Source: Macrobrachium rosenbergii
Lineage: Eukaryota; Arthropoda; Malacostraca; Decapoda; Palaemonidae
Assembly (NCBI RefSeq): GCF_040412425.1
Contig: NC_089781.1
Span: 50,792,727 to 50,856,726 of the forward strand
DNA: 64,000 nt
Direction: 5' to 3'
Below, piece after piece: positions 22,900 to 34,789 of the stretch. The notes under the pieces were generated by a model. That model saw only the letters and a list, made by a program, of their open reading frames with translations, was not told the origin of the DNA and made no database searches. Both the position numbers and the translations under genes were made by a program. Position 1 is the first letter of the stretch; every line of letters begins with the position of its first letter.

Positions 22900-24130
22900 A
22901 AGGTGTTCTGGGGTATATGATTAAAGTTTTGATATATATTTTAAGTGTGTGCAAATTCTTATTTTATTCAGTTTCCAGGAGGAGGTAATTTTACTATTGA
23001 ATCTACAATTTTGCATTTATATTCAATGACTCAAACAGTCTTCTAGCTCTAACAGAGAAAGGTGATGAATGATTGTTTATAAATACCTCTCTTACTTCAA
23101 ATAATTTTTTGGTTGGAGAATCACCCTTGTCTGAATTTTCAAGGCACTCTTCATTGTTACAAACTCTCTAAGGAGAGACAGTGGTAGTTCAACACATTCA
23201 ACTTGTAAAGATGAGGTCTGTGACGATCTAAAGGCTCCTGAAAATATTCTAAGGCCTTTGTTATGAATTGGGTCTAACATTTTCGGTATTGCGTCTGATG
23301 CTGAGCCATATATTTTACTTCCATAGTCAATGACAGACAACACTGTTGCTTTGTACAGTAAAGTAAGGGTATGTCTATCAGCTCCCCAAGTTTTTTAATT
23401 AGATTTAATGTTCTTTTACATTTAGATTTCACATATGTTATGTGGGCTTTCCAGTTCAAGTGAGTATCAAATACTAATTCTAAAAAATTTAACTGTTTGG
23501 CCAATTGGTATACTGTGGTTTCTGATTTTTAAATCTATTTCTTCACCTTTTACCCATTTTTTATTTTTATAAAACTTTACTGCTTGAGTCTTTTGTATAG
23601 ATAATTTAAAGCCTACAGATGAGGCCCATTCACCTTTTTTTTTTATAGTTTTATTAATGATTCGCTCTGGATGCTTTATGCAAGATGCTGAATAATATAT
23701 AGCAAAATCATCCATATACAAGTTACTTTTAATTCCAATAGGTAGATTATTACTGATGTCATTTATTGTTAAAGTAAACAGTGTGCCACTAAGGATGCTT
23801 CCTTGTGGAACACCATTTTCAAGTGGAAATGTACTTGACAATACATCAATATTATTCTCACTTGAAAAGCGCATTTTGTCAAAAAGTTTTGGATAAACCC
23901 GCGTAAATGTCCACAGATGCTGTTTTTATGTATGTTTTTAATATTGCACATCTCCATGTAGTATCATATGCCATTTTTACGTCAAAAAAGACAGCTATAG
24001 TAATTTGTTTTTGTTCAAACCTCTTTGTATGTGGTCTTCTAGGTTATATAGAGAATCCAATGTAGATCTGCCACATAGTGACCCAAATTGAGTGGGAGTC
24101 AAAATTTTATTTTCTCAAATGTCCCATGTT
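22900..24130 (-). pseudogene. LINE reverse transcriptase
   Basis: From about 24110 on the minus strand: LTPTQFGSLCGRSTLDSLYN, then ITIAVFFDVKMAYDTTWR (motif A with catalytic Asp, about 24000-23945). Next is PLENGVPQGSILSGTLFTLT, followed by YMDDFAIYY, the catalytic motif C, at about 23710-23685. Further down are KTQAVKF, ELVFDTHLNWKAHI and a linker with LRIFSGAFRSSQTSSLQVEC. The key Asp residues are preserved, but the frame is broken near 23880, 23500 and 23270. Confidence 0.88.
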
Positions 24131-24879
24131 AGTCGAGCAACTACCATTTTTCCTAGTAATTTGCATAAAGAACTTGTTAAAGAAATTGGTCTGTAGTTGT
24201 TTATATTACTGGGATCTTTTCCATGTTTGGGGATAGGAATAATTATAACTTTACCCATTCATCAGGAAATAAATTTCAAAGCCATAAGGATTATAAAACT
24301 CTAATAAATATGACTTTGCCAAAGGTGCTAAGTGGTAGGTCATTTAAAAAAAATATTGTTACCTCTAGGGGCAGATTTATTGCTGTCCAACAGAGCAAAT
24401 TCCAACTCTTACATATTAAATTTTCTATCATAATATATATCTTCTGTGGTTTCAAAATGTATTGTTATTAATTATATACTATTTTTCTTTGTGCAGAAGT
24501 GTTCTTCTTCTAAATTTCTACCTCTACTTACTTTTGTTAAGTTTTCTCCTATTACATTACTTTTTTCTTTTAGTATGGCATGTTTAGGTGGTTTAACATG
24601 GGTACCATTTATTTTCCTGAATTTTTCCCATATTTTTTGTATCCGAGTATTATTAGAGAGATCTGATGCATATTTCCTCCATGAAATGATTCTTCCTTGA
24701 ATTACTTTTTTTTTTATTTTGCAGATATTTTGTTATACAGAGGTTTTAAATGTATCAATTTCTAATAATAATATAGTTAATTTCTGTAAATTTCCTTCAA
24801 ATATCAGTAATGTCTTATTTATTTTACTGAACTTTCTATTCAAATTATCTAATCGTTCTCCCATTGTGTATTTTATTTT

Positions 24880-25760
24880 TATCAATTCTGTTAGTTTTTC
24901 AGACCAGCATGGGACTTTGTGTTTTGTTGGATGAGATTTTGATTTTGGTATTGCTTTATCAGCAGCATTTTTAATGAAATCAACAAGAAATCTATTTGTT
25001 TCATTATGATCTTGTACATACTCAAATGGTGGGATATTCCTAGTGTGGAATTCATATAGTTCCCAATCTACTTTATAAATGTTATATTGAGGGACATGCT
25101 TGGCGGGATTATTTTGTAATAATGAAATAATATCGGGAAATAATAACTTGTATGCAAGTCATCAACTGTATTCCAATCCAATCTGTCTGCTATGCTTGTT
25201 GTACATATAGAGTTAAGTCTACTGAGGAAAACGTTCCATGTATTTTTGAAAAATATGTGCTGATTTTGTTATTATTTATACAGCATATGTTGTTCGAATC
25301 TATGAATTCTTCTATTTTACATACTACTCTCTTTGAGTTTGTACAATTAGTCCCATACATATTGGGTTGTGAAAATTAAAATCACCTAGTGTTAAAGTAG
25401 GTTTTGGCACTGTTAAGTAATTCTTTAAGTTTGTCAATGTCATAATTTTTATTAGGTTGGTTGTATAAATTATAAATTACAGTGTTATCGTTTTTTATTC
25501 GTATTCTAATACGTACTTGATATTTGCAGGTCAGTAAAGTTTACAGGTACTCTGTCATAGCATATTTTGTTATGTACATGTATAACAGTACCTAAATTTC
25601 CTTCTTCCTCTCTAGATGTAGATGCTAAGGTATATTTACCTACTGTTGATATTGCTTTGTTGACACCTTGTAAACATAATATCACTGGTTCATATTCTTT
25701 TAGTAACCTTTGTAGTTCTCCTAGGTGTAATCTGGTCTGTAGACCATTTACGTTCCGCTG
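24880..25760 (-). pseudogene. LINE APE-type endonuclease (decayed)
   Basis: Minus-strand translation gives a CYDRVPVNFTDLQIS word near 25560-25515. A TLGDFNFHNPI block at about 25385-25345 corresponds to the GDFN-H core motif of APE endonucleases. Upstream and downstream sequence is compatible in length but has many stops. In active LINEs this nuclease nicks the target to prime RT. Confidence 0.65.
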
Positions 25761-26352
25761 TGTAATATAACTATTGAAAATATTATGTTATATAGCAGTC
25801 GAGTTTTACTTTCTTTTTTGTATTATCAACTTGGATTTTTTCTAATAATTTACTCACGACTTTCATTTGTTTTTCTTTATAATATACTGAGTGCTCAATG
25901 GACATGCAACCTTTTTCATGGGTACTCAAATCAGTGGTTTCTATTTTCTATATTTCATAAAATTTCTTTTGATGTTTGTTAAACCATCGTTACGTTTTTC
26001 TTATTATTGCACAATTCAATGAAACAATTGTTACAGCCACATGTGTTATGTATATTTCTTGTTTCATTTGTTCTTGTACCAATTACTGGAAATATAGTAA
26101 TCTCTTCTCCTTTGACATAATCTATAACATGATTTCATTTTTTAGTGAGATTAGGTATATTCTTAGCATTGTGTTTGTTCTTCATATTCTTTGCTCTTTG
26201 GTTTAATCAGACAAACAGTAGCTTTTGTTAAACCAGTTTTGATATCCTAATTTTTGGTTTCTTCATTTCTAATAACAAAGTTGGTTTTTTTTTAAGTCTC
26301 TTTTTTATCTTTAGTTTCTGGTCCATCACATTCTTTCCTTTGCTTTCTGTAG

Positions 26353-26949
26353 TTATCTTCTTGATAAATGCTTTTGCATTAATACTTCAAATGAACTTGA
26401 TAAAATGTTAACCATATCATTTGCACCTGTTTCTTTATATACTACAAATTTAGTTTTCTTTAGTAAGGAATTTTCTTCTTGGGATTTTTTTTTCTGTGTT
26501 CCATTACTTCCATCTGTAAGCATTTCTGTTTCATTACTGGATTTTGTTACTGAAGAATACGTATGTTGCTTACATGGATCTTGAATTCCTCTCACTTTCA
26601 GTTCCAATTTAGCTTCCTTTATAGACATCCCAGTCCTTTCTTGTAAGATTTTCAATTCTGTATTGTATATAATAAAACATGCATCCTTTGGACCTTGAGT
26701 GATGATCTTTCCCACAGTTCACACACTTTGTCATACTACATTTCCATCTAATCTCATGTTTGTCAGAACCACAATAACCATACATTATGTTCATGAAAAC
26801 AGTTTTTTTTCATGTGCCCATATTCTCTACTAACATTTTGACATTGTAGTGGTTTTGGATTTAAGGTCTCAGTTTCATTTTGGCCCAAAATTTTTATTTT
26901 TTAGGTAGCTCTTGACCTTCAAATTTTATTTTTGCAATTCTTAATATTT
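26353..26949 (-). pseudogene. LINE ORF1, 3' part with zinc knuckles
   Basis: Between 26949 and about 26880 the minus strand reads RIAKIKFEGQELPKK. A Cys-rich stretch follows at about 26830-26690: GYCGSDKHE...C and KCVNCGKDHHSRSKGC. A basic tail (26715-26353) carries KEAKLELKVRG and a Ser/Lys-rich region. CX2C-type knuckles followed by 'CVNC.G.H...S..C' are typical of jockey ORF1 nucleic-acid-binding proteins. The N-terminal part is cut off by DIRS element B. Confidence 0.78.
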
Positions 26950-27255
26950 AATTTTCTGAGTCCAGTATTATATAGCCGGTGAAATTCCTTGGACAGTGAA
27001 TTTCTAGGTTTAAGGGAGATATACCAGAGAAAAATTCTTTCAGGAAAGCTGGGGTTATTACCCCAGGAAGTACAATAGGTAGGCGTGAATGCTGTTCAGT
27101 GTCAGTTTTTTACCACTACATTTACATTATCAATAATTTTTATGGGCAAATAGTCCTCAGATTGGTGTTTTGTTGTTACAGCCCCACACCAAACTTTTAT
27201 TGGTCTGAATGACGGCGACACCATGTCTTTTCACCTCATTCCATTTTCCAACTTT
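26950..27255. repeat. 5' inverted terminal repeat of DIRS element B
   Basis: Starts TTTTCTGAGTCCAGT... then AGCCGGTGAAATTCC and runs to TCACCTCATTCCATTTT. It matches the inverse complement of 34790-35152. Its outer tip matches the tip predicted from the internal region at 34665-34700 (CACCGGCTGACACGGGACTG then GACTCAGAAAA, inverse complemented). Confidence 0.82.
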
Positions 27256-29176
27256 AAGGCTGAAATTTGTAGTTCTGTTTTGAGTGCTCTTCCAGGTTGG
27301 GTCATTTGGATTTTTTAGTCTTTCACGATGTCGAGCAGCTTATGGTATTCAAGTTAAGTACCATCTTCTTGTGGGGTTTTGTTCTGTTTTTGGCTGTTCA
27401 TAGTCTCCATTTTCATAAATATCGAGATCTTGGTTGTTAACATGCTGGCGTCCCAGCCAACCAGGGCCTAGGGATACTGGAATCTCCTTCTGTTCTTTTC
27501 AGTAAAGATTGAGGGAGAAAAATTTTTTTAAATGTATATAGAAAATTGCCAAAAAGATATGGTTCCCTTTCTGGTGTTTTTCTTCGGTGGCATAAGTGAG
27601 AACCAATCCCCAAATTACGATCATTGGCCTACTGGCCTTGGTGGGATGGCACAACATGATTAGGTACCCCACCCCAGGTAAGGTTCCTTTTGTTTTTGGT
27701 CTTACTAGGCTAATTAAGATTGAAGATGGTGCTCTCTTGTAGTTTTTATTTTTTTATTATTTTATTCAGTGGTTTACCTCGGTGTTGGCAGCAGCCTCAG
27801 ATCTAACCAGCTCAAAGTGGTAGGCTACGCTCTCTGTTGAGCACAATTTTAGTTTTTGTTTTTATGAGTGTTGGTTATTTTGGAGTAGGCTTGTTTGCTT
27901 CCTTCCCTTTGCCCTGGGTGGGAGTTCAGGTTGAGGAGTTTTGTTGCTGTTTTCCTCCGGGGATTTTTTGGTGGGCAGAAAAGCCCTTAGTTCTCTTCCT
28001 CCATTTGGGGAATCGAGTTCTTAGGATGTGTTTCCTCTAGGCTAGTCGCCCCCTTGCCTGCCATTCTCGATCCCGGTTGGTTCTCATATTCAAAATTTCT
28101 CTCCCAGTTGCTTCCTGTCCTCCCTTTTAGGATCCTTTTCCTTTATTAGCAAGGTTAGGTCCATTTTAGGCTTCGCCTAGGTAGGTCGGTCTTACACTTC
28201 GGGTTGGTTGCTTCCAGTCATTTTACCCTTCAAGATTCATGGTCTGGGAGGTATGGTGCAGTTGAGCGGGTGAGCTTCTCCCGTCTCCTGTTCCTTCCTG
28301 GTAGCCTACTCCTCCTACCTCCCTCCCCCTCCTCCTCTTCCAGCCTTGCTCTACTCATTAAACGGGTGAGGCTAGATGGCGTTTTCTCCGAGTTCAGGGT
28401 CTCTCTTGTTGGTTGAGGAGTGATTTCGCTCCCTCCCAGATTGTTCCCAGCATCGCTGTATTGGGGTTGGTGGTTTGTTTACTCAACGTGTTGTCAATCA
28501 CTGTTCATCTCCCGTCGGTTTACGTTGATACGGTATATAATATTGCTTCACCCTATGTTATGAACATATGAGCATTTTACCCGTCTTGTTTCTCTGGGAA
28601 GTAAGCGGAAGGTTTTTTTTATAGGGGAACGGATCCTTCCGTCCTCTTGAGTTCTTACCATCACTTGTTTGTTATTTTTTTTTATTTTTAGATAAGTCTG
28701 TTATCTACAGGAGTACTCTCCTTTATTCATTATATATATACGTGAGTCCGGTCCTATACCAGGGGTCTCCGCCGTTATTTTACTGGCAGCCCTTATGGTT
28801 AGTTCCTGGTCTCTCTTTCCTTCATTCCCCGGAGTACTCCGGGGTCTGAAATCCTACCTTCCACTCTGTGTAATTTAGAGCTTATTGGCCCAGTTTATGA
28901 TAGGGAGTTCTTCTCCGCCGGAGTATTCCGGTTGCAGTTGAGTTTCCCGGCCTCGCCAGCTTTAGTTTGCTTAGGGTGGGAGGTTCATGTATTTTTCTAC
29001 TTACAGACTGTTCGCTGTGAGGGCAGGGGCACCGCCTCCCTCCAACAATATTTGACACGGTCACGTAGTTTGTCGGACCACGCTGGTTGTGCGGTCCGCC
29101 TGGATGACCTGATTGTTTGGCACCTGATGGTTGTGAGGTTTGCTTCGCTCTCTGCACAACTGTCCAGGATGAGTTG
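27256..29176 (+). other. 5' leader and first gag exon region of DIRS element B
   Basis: An ATG at about 27328 starts a stretch (TTCAAGTTAAGTACCATCT) that matches the equivalent place in element D (62164 minus, TAAGTTGAGTACCATCT), so it is probably the family's first start. The long leader to about 28950 is GC-poor, then C/T-rich, and is not clearly coding. 28990-29176 carries the exon just before intron 1. In D the homologous exon encodes a Cys-rich segment ending in LDES. In B it is frameshifted. Confidence 0.55.
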
Positions 29177-29293
29177 GTAAGTGACAGTCTTTACATTACT
29201 CTTGCTTTATGCTCCTCATATTGTATATTATACATTGTTTATGAGGTTCCCGGAATGGTTTTCGTCCTTAGCTAATTGTTGGTTTTCTTACAG
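29177..29293 (+). other. Intron 1 in gag of DIRS element B
   Basis: A donor GTAAGTGACAG follows GATGAGTTG, and an acceptor TTTTCTTACAG precedes GCGGACGAAACTTCC. Length is 117 bp. Element D has an intron of 115 bp at the same place (59717-59831), with donor GTAAGTTAG and an acceptor ending TTCCAG, while intron sequences differ and exons align. Confidence 0.7.
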
Positions 29294-29586
29294 GCGGACG
29301 AAACTTCCAAGAAGTCTGCCTTGGAATCCCTCCGGGCCTGGGTGGCTGGGTTTGGAAGGAACGTTCCGTCGGGGAAGCCCTACGTCCTCGGCCAGGTTGA
29401 GGACTTGCTCTACCCGGCAAAACGGGTGGCGGCCGCAGTGCCTGAAGATCTGGCCACCCCTATCATCCAGCAGATCCGGGATGAGACCCAGCCACCCCTA
29501 GCGGATATCCTCTACGCTGAGGTCTCGGAGGATGTTGCCGCCATTAATCTTAACCTGGAACCAATGCTGTAGAGCAGGACCAGGTG
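29294..29586 (+). pseudogene. Gag exon 2 of DIRS element B
   Basis: The translation SALESLRAWVAGFGRNVPSG, then KPYVLGQVEDLLYPAKRV, aligns with D (KTWVSGFERDIGAGKPYILS). It continues to EDVAAINLNLEPM, against D's EDVAALNLDLEPM. A stop at 29570-29572 interrupts it just before intron 2, so B is broken here. The function is presumed structural (gag); I recognise no characterised domain. Confidence 0.7.
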
Positions 29587-29666
29587 GTAAGTGGTGAGGT
29601 AGGTGAGGTTGTTGGGGCGGGCCCCCTTTATTTGACTCCCCTGCTTCATCTGTTTCTTCTTTGCAG
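29587..29666 (+). other. Intron 2 in gag of DIRS element B
   Basis: Donor GTAAGTGGTGAGG and acceptor TTCTTCTTTGCAG are 80 bp apart. The downstream exon starts GTTTTGTGAAGTC. Element D has GTAAGTGAGG (59404 downward) and GATTTGTGAAATC at the matching points. Confidence 0.6.
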
Positions 29667-31320
29667 GTTTTGTGAAGTCTTCCTCCTTGGGTGATAGAGC
29701 TCCATCTGCTATCCCCAAGTTGAAGTTGAAGACTTCATGGAAGGCGAAGGGCTTCAAGTCCTCGTCTTCCAAGAAGGCATTGCCCTTCCCCGTCGAAGGC
29801 TAAGGTCTCAGGACCTGTAGCCTCCGGGAGCAAGTCTGGTTCCTCCAGCAAAGGCGCGAGTAAGAGGGCTGCAAAACCAAGCCCTCCTCGCCAACCTGTT
29901 TTCGATGCAGAGGCCTTTGCCAACCAGCTTTATAAGCGTTTACGGAGGACCTGGATTCGAGATTTAGTGAGAATTCTGAGAAGCTGGCCAGTCATGATAA
30001 CATACTGGCGGGAATGGCTCACCCACCCCAGCCGAACCACAGTATGTTATCCCCGACACTGCGGACTCTCCCCCGCCGTTCGATGTCGGTAACCCTTGGC
30101 GGTTCGCTCTCCGGGCCATCCAACATGATGGCAAGCTGACTTGATGGTCTTGGCACGAGACGGTTGGAGGAATTGGAGTTCTTCCCCGATCTCCTGCCCC
30201 TTACCCAGGCTTCGTGAGGCTCACGGAGGAAGCCTGGATTAGGTCAGACAAGGTTCCTAGGGAGACTGTCATCGTCCCTAGGGACCAAGCTCAGTCGGCT
30301 CTCTCTGCGCACTCTGACGGAGTGGCAGGCAGATAACACGAAGTTGACTCCTTTCAAGGGCAACTTCACCATGTTTGCCCTGGGAGACAACCTTACCCAC
30401 CCTTTGCTTTGACAAAGTCGCTCTGGCTACGGCCCGAGCGTGCTTTTTGATGGTAATCCGTTACCTCAGCTAAGGGAGACAGACCCTACTTCCCTGGTAT
30501 TCCCAGGAAGTAATGAGTTCTGGACAGACGCCCGTCCACTTTCACGGTCGGGAAGCTGGACCCCTTCTGCGCTTCCTCGCAGTTTAGTGAGCAGCTCCCC
30601 AAGCTGCCGGAAGCTCTTTTTGAAAGCGGAGTTTGATGCCCGGGTTAAGTTAGCCCGGTCGTTGAACTCCGTATGCCTCACTGAAGCTACTGCCGTCTCC
30701 TGCTCGGACGAGCCCTTTTTTCAGGTTTTGGCTAAAGTCCTTGTTGGCAGGTTTCCAGTCTGACTTATCTGAATTTATCATGGCCAGACTGGAATGTAGG
30801 AAGTTTCATCTTTGCGATGCCACTATCCGTCACGAGCCTAACAACAAGCTGGGGATCTGGCTCGATCTGGGGACCTAACCTCTTCCCTGAAGAAGAGGGT
30901 CACAAATGTTATGGCTGAGGCTACACGGGCCAACCAAAGTCTTCGTTCTCGCTGGGGCATTTCAGCCTACAAGCGCAAGACCCCAGAATCTGGCCGGCCC
31001 CAATCGAGAGGAGGTAAACGTTTCAGGAGGCATAAGAGGCCCCACCATCAGGCGGTAGTCCAAGCCGTCCCGGTCTCGGCAGTGGCACAGCCTTCCACTT
31101 CAAAAGGCTCACCCCCCAACAGTATGTGCTGGTCCAACCAGCTGCACCTATGTGGCCTCACCAGCATACAACCCCACATATGAGGGCCGTGGTTATTTTC
31201 ACGGCCTTAACAGGTTGCAAGGGAGGAAGAGGCAGGGCCCCTCATAGAGGAAAGCCCAACACCACCCCCAAGGGAAGACCTGGACGTGGTAGAGGGAATA
31301 AACCCGCTCCCTCCCACTGA
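29667..31320 (+). pseudogene. Gag exon 3 of DIRS element B (decayed)
   Basis: Lys/Ser-rich sequence followed by blocks shared with element D. FDAEAFANQLYKR (29900-29940) matches D's FDAEAFAELLMKQFDKRVDD, LEELEFFP (30165-30190) matches D's RLEELEFFPPNLKSP, and TEEAW occurs near 30225. AEATRANQSLRSRWGISAYK (30911-30975) matches D's LAEATRANQSLRSRWGLSSK. Many frameshifts break it. The Pro/Gln/Ser-rich tail runs into the RT. Confidence 0.68.
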
Positions 31321-31347
31321 GAGAACACAGGTAGGCGGTCGCCTGTT

Positions 31348-32110
31348 TTGGTTCAGGGACCAATGGACCTTCAGCCCTTGGGCACACAGCATTGTGTCCA
31401 AAGGTCTAGGATGGAGCTGGATCAAAACCCTCCTCCTCTAACCAGGTTTTACCAGCCACCCACATCAATCCTAAAGGATTATGTGACAGAATTGCTCAAC
31501 AAACGAGCAATAAAGAAAGTAAGGCACCTAAAGTTTCAAGGCAGGTTATTCACTGTTCCCAAAAAGACTCCGATCAGCAAAGAGTGATCCTGGATCTGTC
31601 GCGTCTAAATCTCTACATAAAATGCGACAAATTTCGCATGCTTACGGTAGCTCAGGTACGGACTCTACTTCGCGTGGAGCCGTCACCACCTCTATCGATC
31701 TTTCAGACGCTTATTATCACGTCCCGGTTGCGCGGAACTTCTCTCAGTTCCTCGGTTTCAGACTCGGGAATCAAGCCTACTCCTTCAGGGTCATGCCCTT
31801 CGGTCTGAACATTGCGCCCAGGATATTCACAAAGCTGGCGGACACGGTAGTACAACAACTCCGGTCTCAAGGGATATCCCTAGCAGCATATTTGGACGAT
31901 TGGATAATTTGGGCACCAACAGTTCGGAGTGTCAGAAAGCCACGTCCATAGTCATCAGTTTCCTGGAGTCGCTAGGTTTCCAACTGAACAGAGAGAAGTC
32001 CCGCCTGACTCCGAGTCCCGGTTTCAGTGGTTGGGTCTCCAGTGGGATCTGTCATCTCACACGCTGTCCCTTCCGCCTCCCAAGAGGAAAGAGATAGCAT
32101 CTCTCACCAG
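31348..32110 (+). pseudogene. Reverse transcriptase of DIRS element B
   Basis: The frame 31348-31587 has the fingers (DYVTELLNKRAIKKVRHLKF, QGRLFTVPKK). After a one-base frameshift near 31575, VILDLSRLNLYIKCDKFRML follows. The frame 31622-31951 has GAVTTSIDLSDAYYHVPVAR, NQAYSFRVMPFGLNIAPRIF and the catalytic AAYLDDWIIWAP. All three palm Asp positions are preserved across the breaks. The protein closely matches the uninterrupted RT of element D. Confidence 0.9.
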
Positions 32111-32930
32111 GAGATTTCTCAAAAATCCATCAGCATCCCGCCGGTCCCAAGAAAGGGTCCTTGGGTCTCTTCAGTTTGCCTCAGTGACAAACCTGCTATT
32201 AAAAGCGAAGTTAAAAGACATAAACAGAGTGTGGCGGAGTCGAGCCAATGTCAAGCTCAGAGACAAGGTCTCCTCTATCCTCAAATCTTAAAGACAAGGT
32301 TGCGACCTTGGGCCTCGGTCAAAGGCTTGTCCAATACAGTTCCGCTTCAATTTCCCCCTCCGGCACTAGTTGTTCACACAGACGCTTCCCTAAGCGGCTG
32401 GGGGATATTCACCAAAACAAAAGTACAAGGAACGTGGTCCACAATGTTTCAGCAGTTCCATATAAACACCCTGGAAGCTATGGCGGTATTTCTAACTCTG
32501 AAGAAAATCCGCCCCCAACCGGATTCATATCAGGTTGGTATTGACAGCGCAGTGGTAGTTCATTGCATCAACAGGGGCGGCTCCAAATCAGGCCGAGTAA
32601 ACCAAGTAATGGTTGCTATCTTCTCCCTGGCGAACAAGCACGGCTGGCACCTGTCAGCCACCCACCTAGCGGGGTACGGAACGTGGTGGCGGATTCCCTG
32701 TCCAGGAATGCTCCGTTGGAGACGGAGTGGTCCCTGGACGTGGAATCTTTCAAATGGATTTGCCGCCGGGTTCCGGCCTCCAAGTGGATCTGTTCGCAAC
32801 GGAGAGCAACTTCAAGCTCCCCTGTTATGTGGCCCCAACCTGGACCCTCAGGCGTTCGCCATAGACGCAATGACAGTAGATTGGAACAATTGGGAGAAGA
32901 TTTATCTTTTCCCCCAATAAATTTACTGCT
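32110..32930 (+). pseudogene. RNase H and DLFA region of DIRS element B
   Basis: The frame 32027-32920 carries LVVHTDASLSGWGIFTKTKV (catalytic Asp), FHINTLEAMAVFLTLKKI (Glu) and YQVGIDSAVVVHCINRGG (Asp), so the RNase H core is intact. HLSATHLAG follows, then NVVADSLSRNAPLETEWSLD in the adjacent frame. The DLFA region at 32770-32930 is shifted (GLQVDLFATE-type words split over frames) and ends with a YLFPP block. Confidence 0.85.
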
Positions 32931-33189
32931 GAAAGTTTTACACAAACTCAGGACATTCAAAGGTCAATTAGCCCTAGTAGCCCCTATTGGCCGAAGAGCA
33001 ATTGGTTCCCTCTTCTTCAGGAACTGGGATTACGGAGTCTTCGGATCCCCAAGCCCATTCTGACTCAGACAGTACAAACCAAGACTGTGTCAGCTTCCTC
33101 AAGAATTCAGAATGCCCTAGTTTTATGGACTTTATAAAATTCGCAGCTCAAAAGGAGCAAACATTGACCCTGTCAACACTCTGTTTTTA

Positions 33190-34050
33190 GAATCAGATAA
33201 AAGAGATTCTACTATTAGACAGTATGACTCAGCAGTCAAAAAATTAGCCTCCTTCCTAAAAGCATCTGAAGCCAAAATCATGACAGCTAATTTAGGAGTT
33301 TCCTTCTTTAGATCATTGTTTGAGAAAGGCCTAGCTCGGCCACTATTACCACAATCAAGTCAGCATTAAAGAAAGTATTTCTTTACGGCTTTAAAATCGA
33401 CCTTACAGATTCCTACTTTTCATCTATCCCCAGAGCATGCGCTCGTCTGAGACCAGTATCACGCCCACAGTCTGTTACGTGGTTTCTCAATGACGTCCTT
33501 AAGTTAGCATCAGAGATGGATAACTTTCATTGCTCTTATCAGGATCTGTTAAGGAAGACTTTATTTTTGATTAGCTTGGCTTCAGGTGCTAGAATCTCAG
33601 AGCTGTCGGCTCTCACTAGAGGTGATAATTATGTGAACTTCCTCCCATCTGGAGAGGTCCTCCTTTCCCCTGACCCTAGATTTTTAGCTAAGAACGAAGA
33701 CCCACAGGACAGGTGGTCTCCTTGGAAGGTGGTGCCCCTTCCTCAAGACCAGTCTTTATGTCCAGTTTATACACTTAAATCTTACCTTTTAAGAACTCCA
33801 CAGAGTAAGTCGGGTCCTCTTTTTATCAGGAGAAAGGTGGTACTCTTTCACTAAATGCTATAAGACAACAAATTTTATATTTCATTAAACAGGCCAACCC
33901 AGATTCAGTTCCTAAAGGTTCATGATATTCGAGCAGTTGCTACTTCCATTAATTACTTTCATAATATGGACTTTTCAGAGTTATCTAAATTTACGGGTTG
34001 GAAATCACCTCTAGTGTTTAAACGCCACTATTTAAAATCGCTCAAGCCCT
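33190..34050 (+). pseudogene. Tyrosine recombinase of DIRS element B
   Basis: The N-terminal helical domain LESDKRDSTIRQYDSAVKKL (about 33187-33250) is followed by a decayed linker. The frame 33516-33854 holds FLISLASGARISELSALTRG (first Arg) and DPRFLAKNEDPQDRWSPWKV then LCPVYTLKSYL. After a frameshift, VHDIRAVATSINYFHNMDFS (HxxR box) and FTGWKSPLVFKRHYLKSL (Tyr nucleophile in RHYL) follow, at about 33915-34045. All catalytic residue types are visible; frames are broken near 33360 and 33855. Confidence 0.88.
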
Positions 34051-34664
34051 GAAATTTTCTACCATAGCTGTGGGAAGTGTCATCTCCCCACCTTAATTAA
34101 TCATATCCTTGTCCTTTCCTTTCCCCCGCCCGCCTGCCTCATTTACTTCTCTGCTTATTCTCCTGGTTGATTATACCTCACTGCCTGGCTCCTCATATTG
34201 ATGTTTCTTGTACCTGTTGATGGAAAACTGTAATCTGACATGCCATGATTGTATTTTCTTGTGGGGTACTGGACAGTTTTTATTTGGCTCCATGTACCCC
34301 AGATATAATGTATGCATGTATATATTTGTTTATTTGATTTTGTCTCTTACGTGTTTAGCCTAAGTTTACGTGTATAGTATTAAGGTTATATTTGCAGTTA
34401 TTTTGTGCACATTTCATGTTTCACCTTGCTTTAAGTAATTTTAAGTGGTTTTGGGGTTTTTTCCGTCGTGCTGGGGACCTCCCCATGTTTTTATAGTATT
34501 AAGTTTTTTAATGTGCCTTAGATTTAATATGCCTTAGTTTAGTGTTCTTGCTACACATGAAGAGATTCCTTAATTAAAATTATTTTGGTAAAATTTTGTT
34601 TTTCTTCAGATTACCCTCCATTTCTTTTTCCTGGTAGTTGCAGCCTTGGCATGATTCTCTATCA

Positions 34665-34760
34665 CTATTTCACCGGCTGACACGGGACTGGACTCAGAAA
34701 AGGGATTTTGACAGAGGAAAATCTATTTCTGAGGAAGGTCCCGTGTCACCCGGTGACCCT
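34665..34760. repeat. Internal complementary region of DIRS element B
   Basis: TTTCACCGGCTGACACGGGA then CTGGACTCAGAAAA is the inverse complement of the left tip. It is joined to GGGATTTTGACAGAGGAAAA and TCTATTTCTGAGGAAGGTCC, the inverse complement of the right tip (35100-35152). This is the end-to-end junction arrangement of DIRS elements. Confidence 0.8.
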
Positions 34761-34789
34761 CCCTGAATCACCTAGTACTCTCCCCCTTT

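Larger units (their letters stand above)
22120..26949 (-). mobile_element. Jockey-like LINE, minus strand, interrupted at its 5' side by DIRS element B
   Basis: On the minus strand, from 26949 down to about 22120, lie an ORF1 with Cys-His knuckles, an APE-type endonuclease, RT and RNase H, the standard order of jockey-group non-LTR elements. DIRS element B begins at 26950 and removes the ORF1 start from view; a short ORF1-like piece may remain at 35153-35240 beyond B. Stops and frameshifts occur throughout. Confidence 0.88.

Noticed and set aside
26950..27120. Apparent continuation of LINE ORF1 coding into sequence shared with the DIRS F2 terminal repeat, suggesting that DIRS captured LINE coding DNA
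   Set aside because: The segment matches the inverse of the right terminal repeat of element B well beyond this stretch (GTTACAGCCCC, ACGGCGACACCA, CCTCATTCCAT) and lies at the right distance from the shared ATG region. It is simply B's left terminal repeat; the coding look is coincidence.
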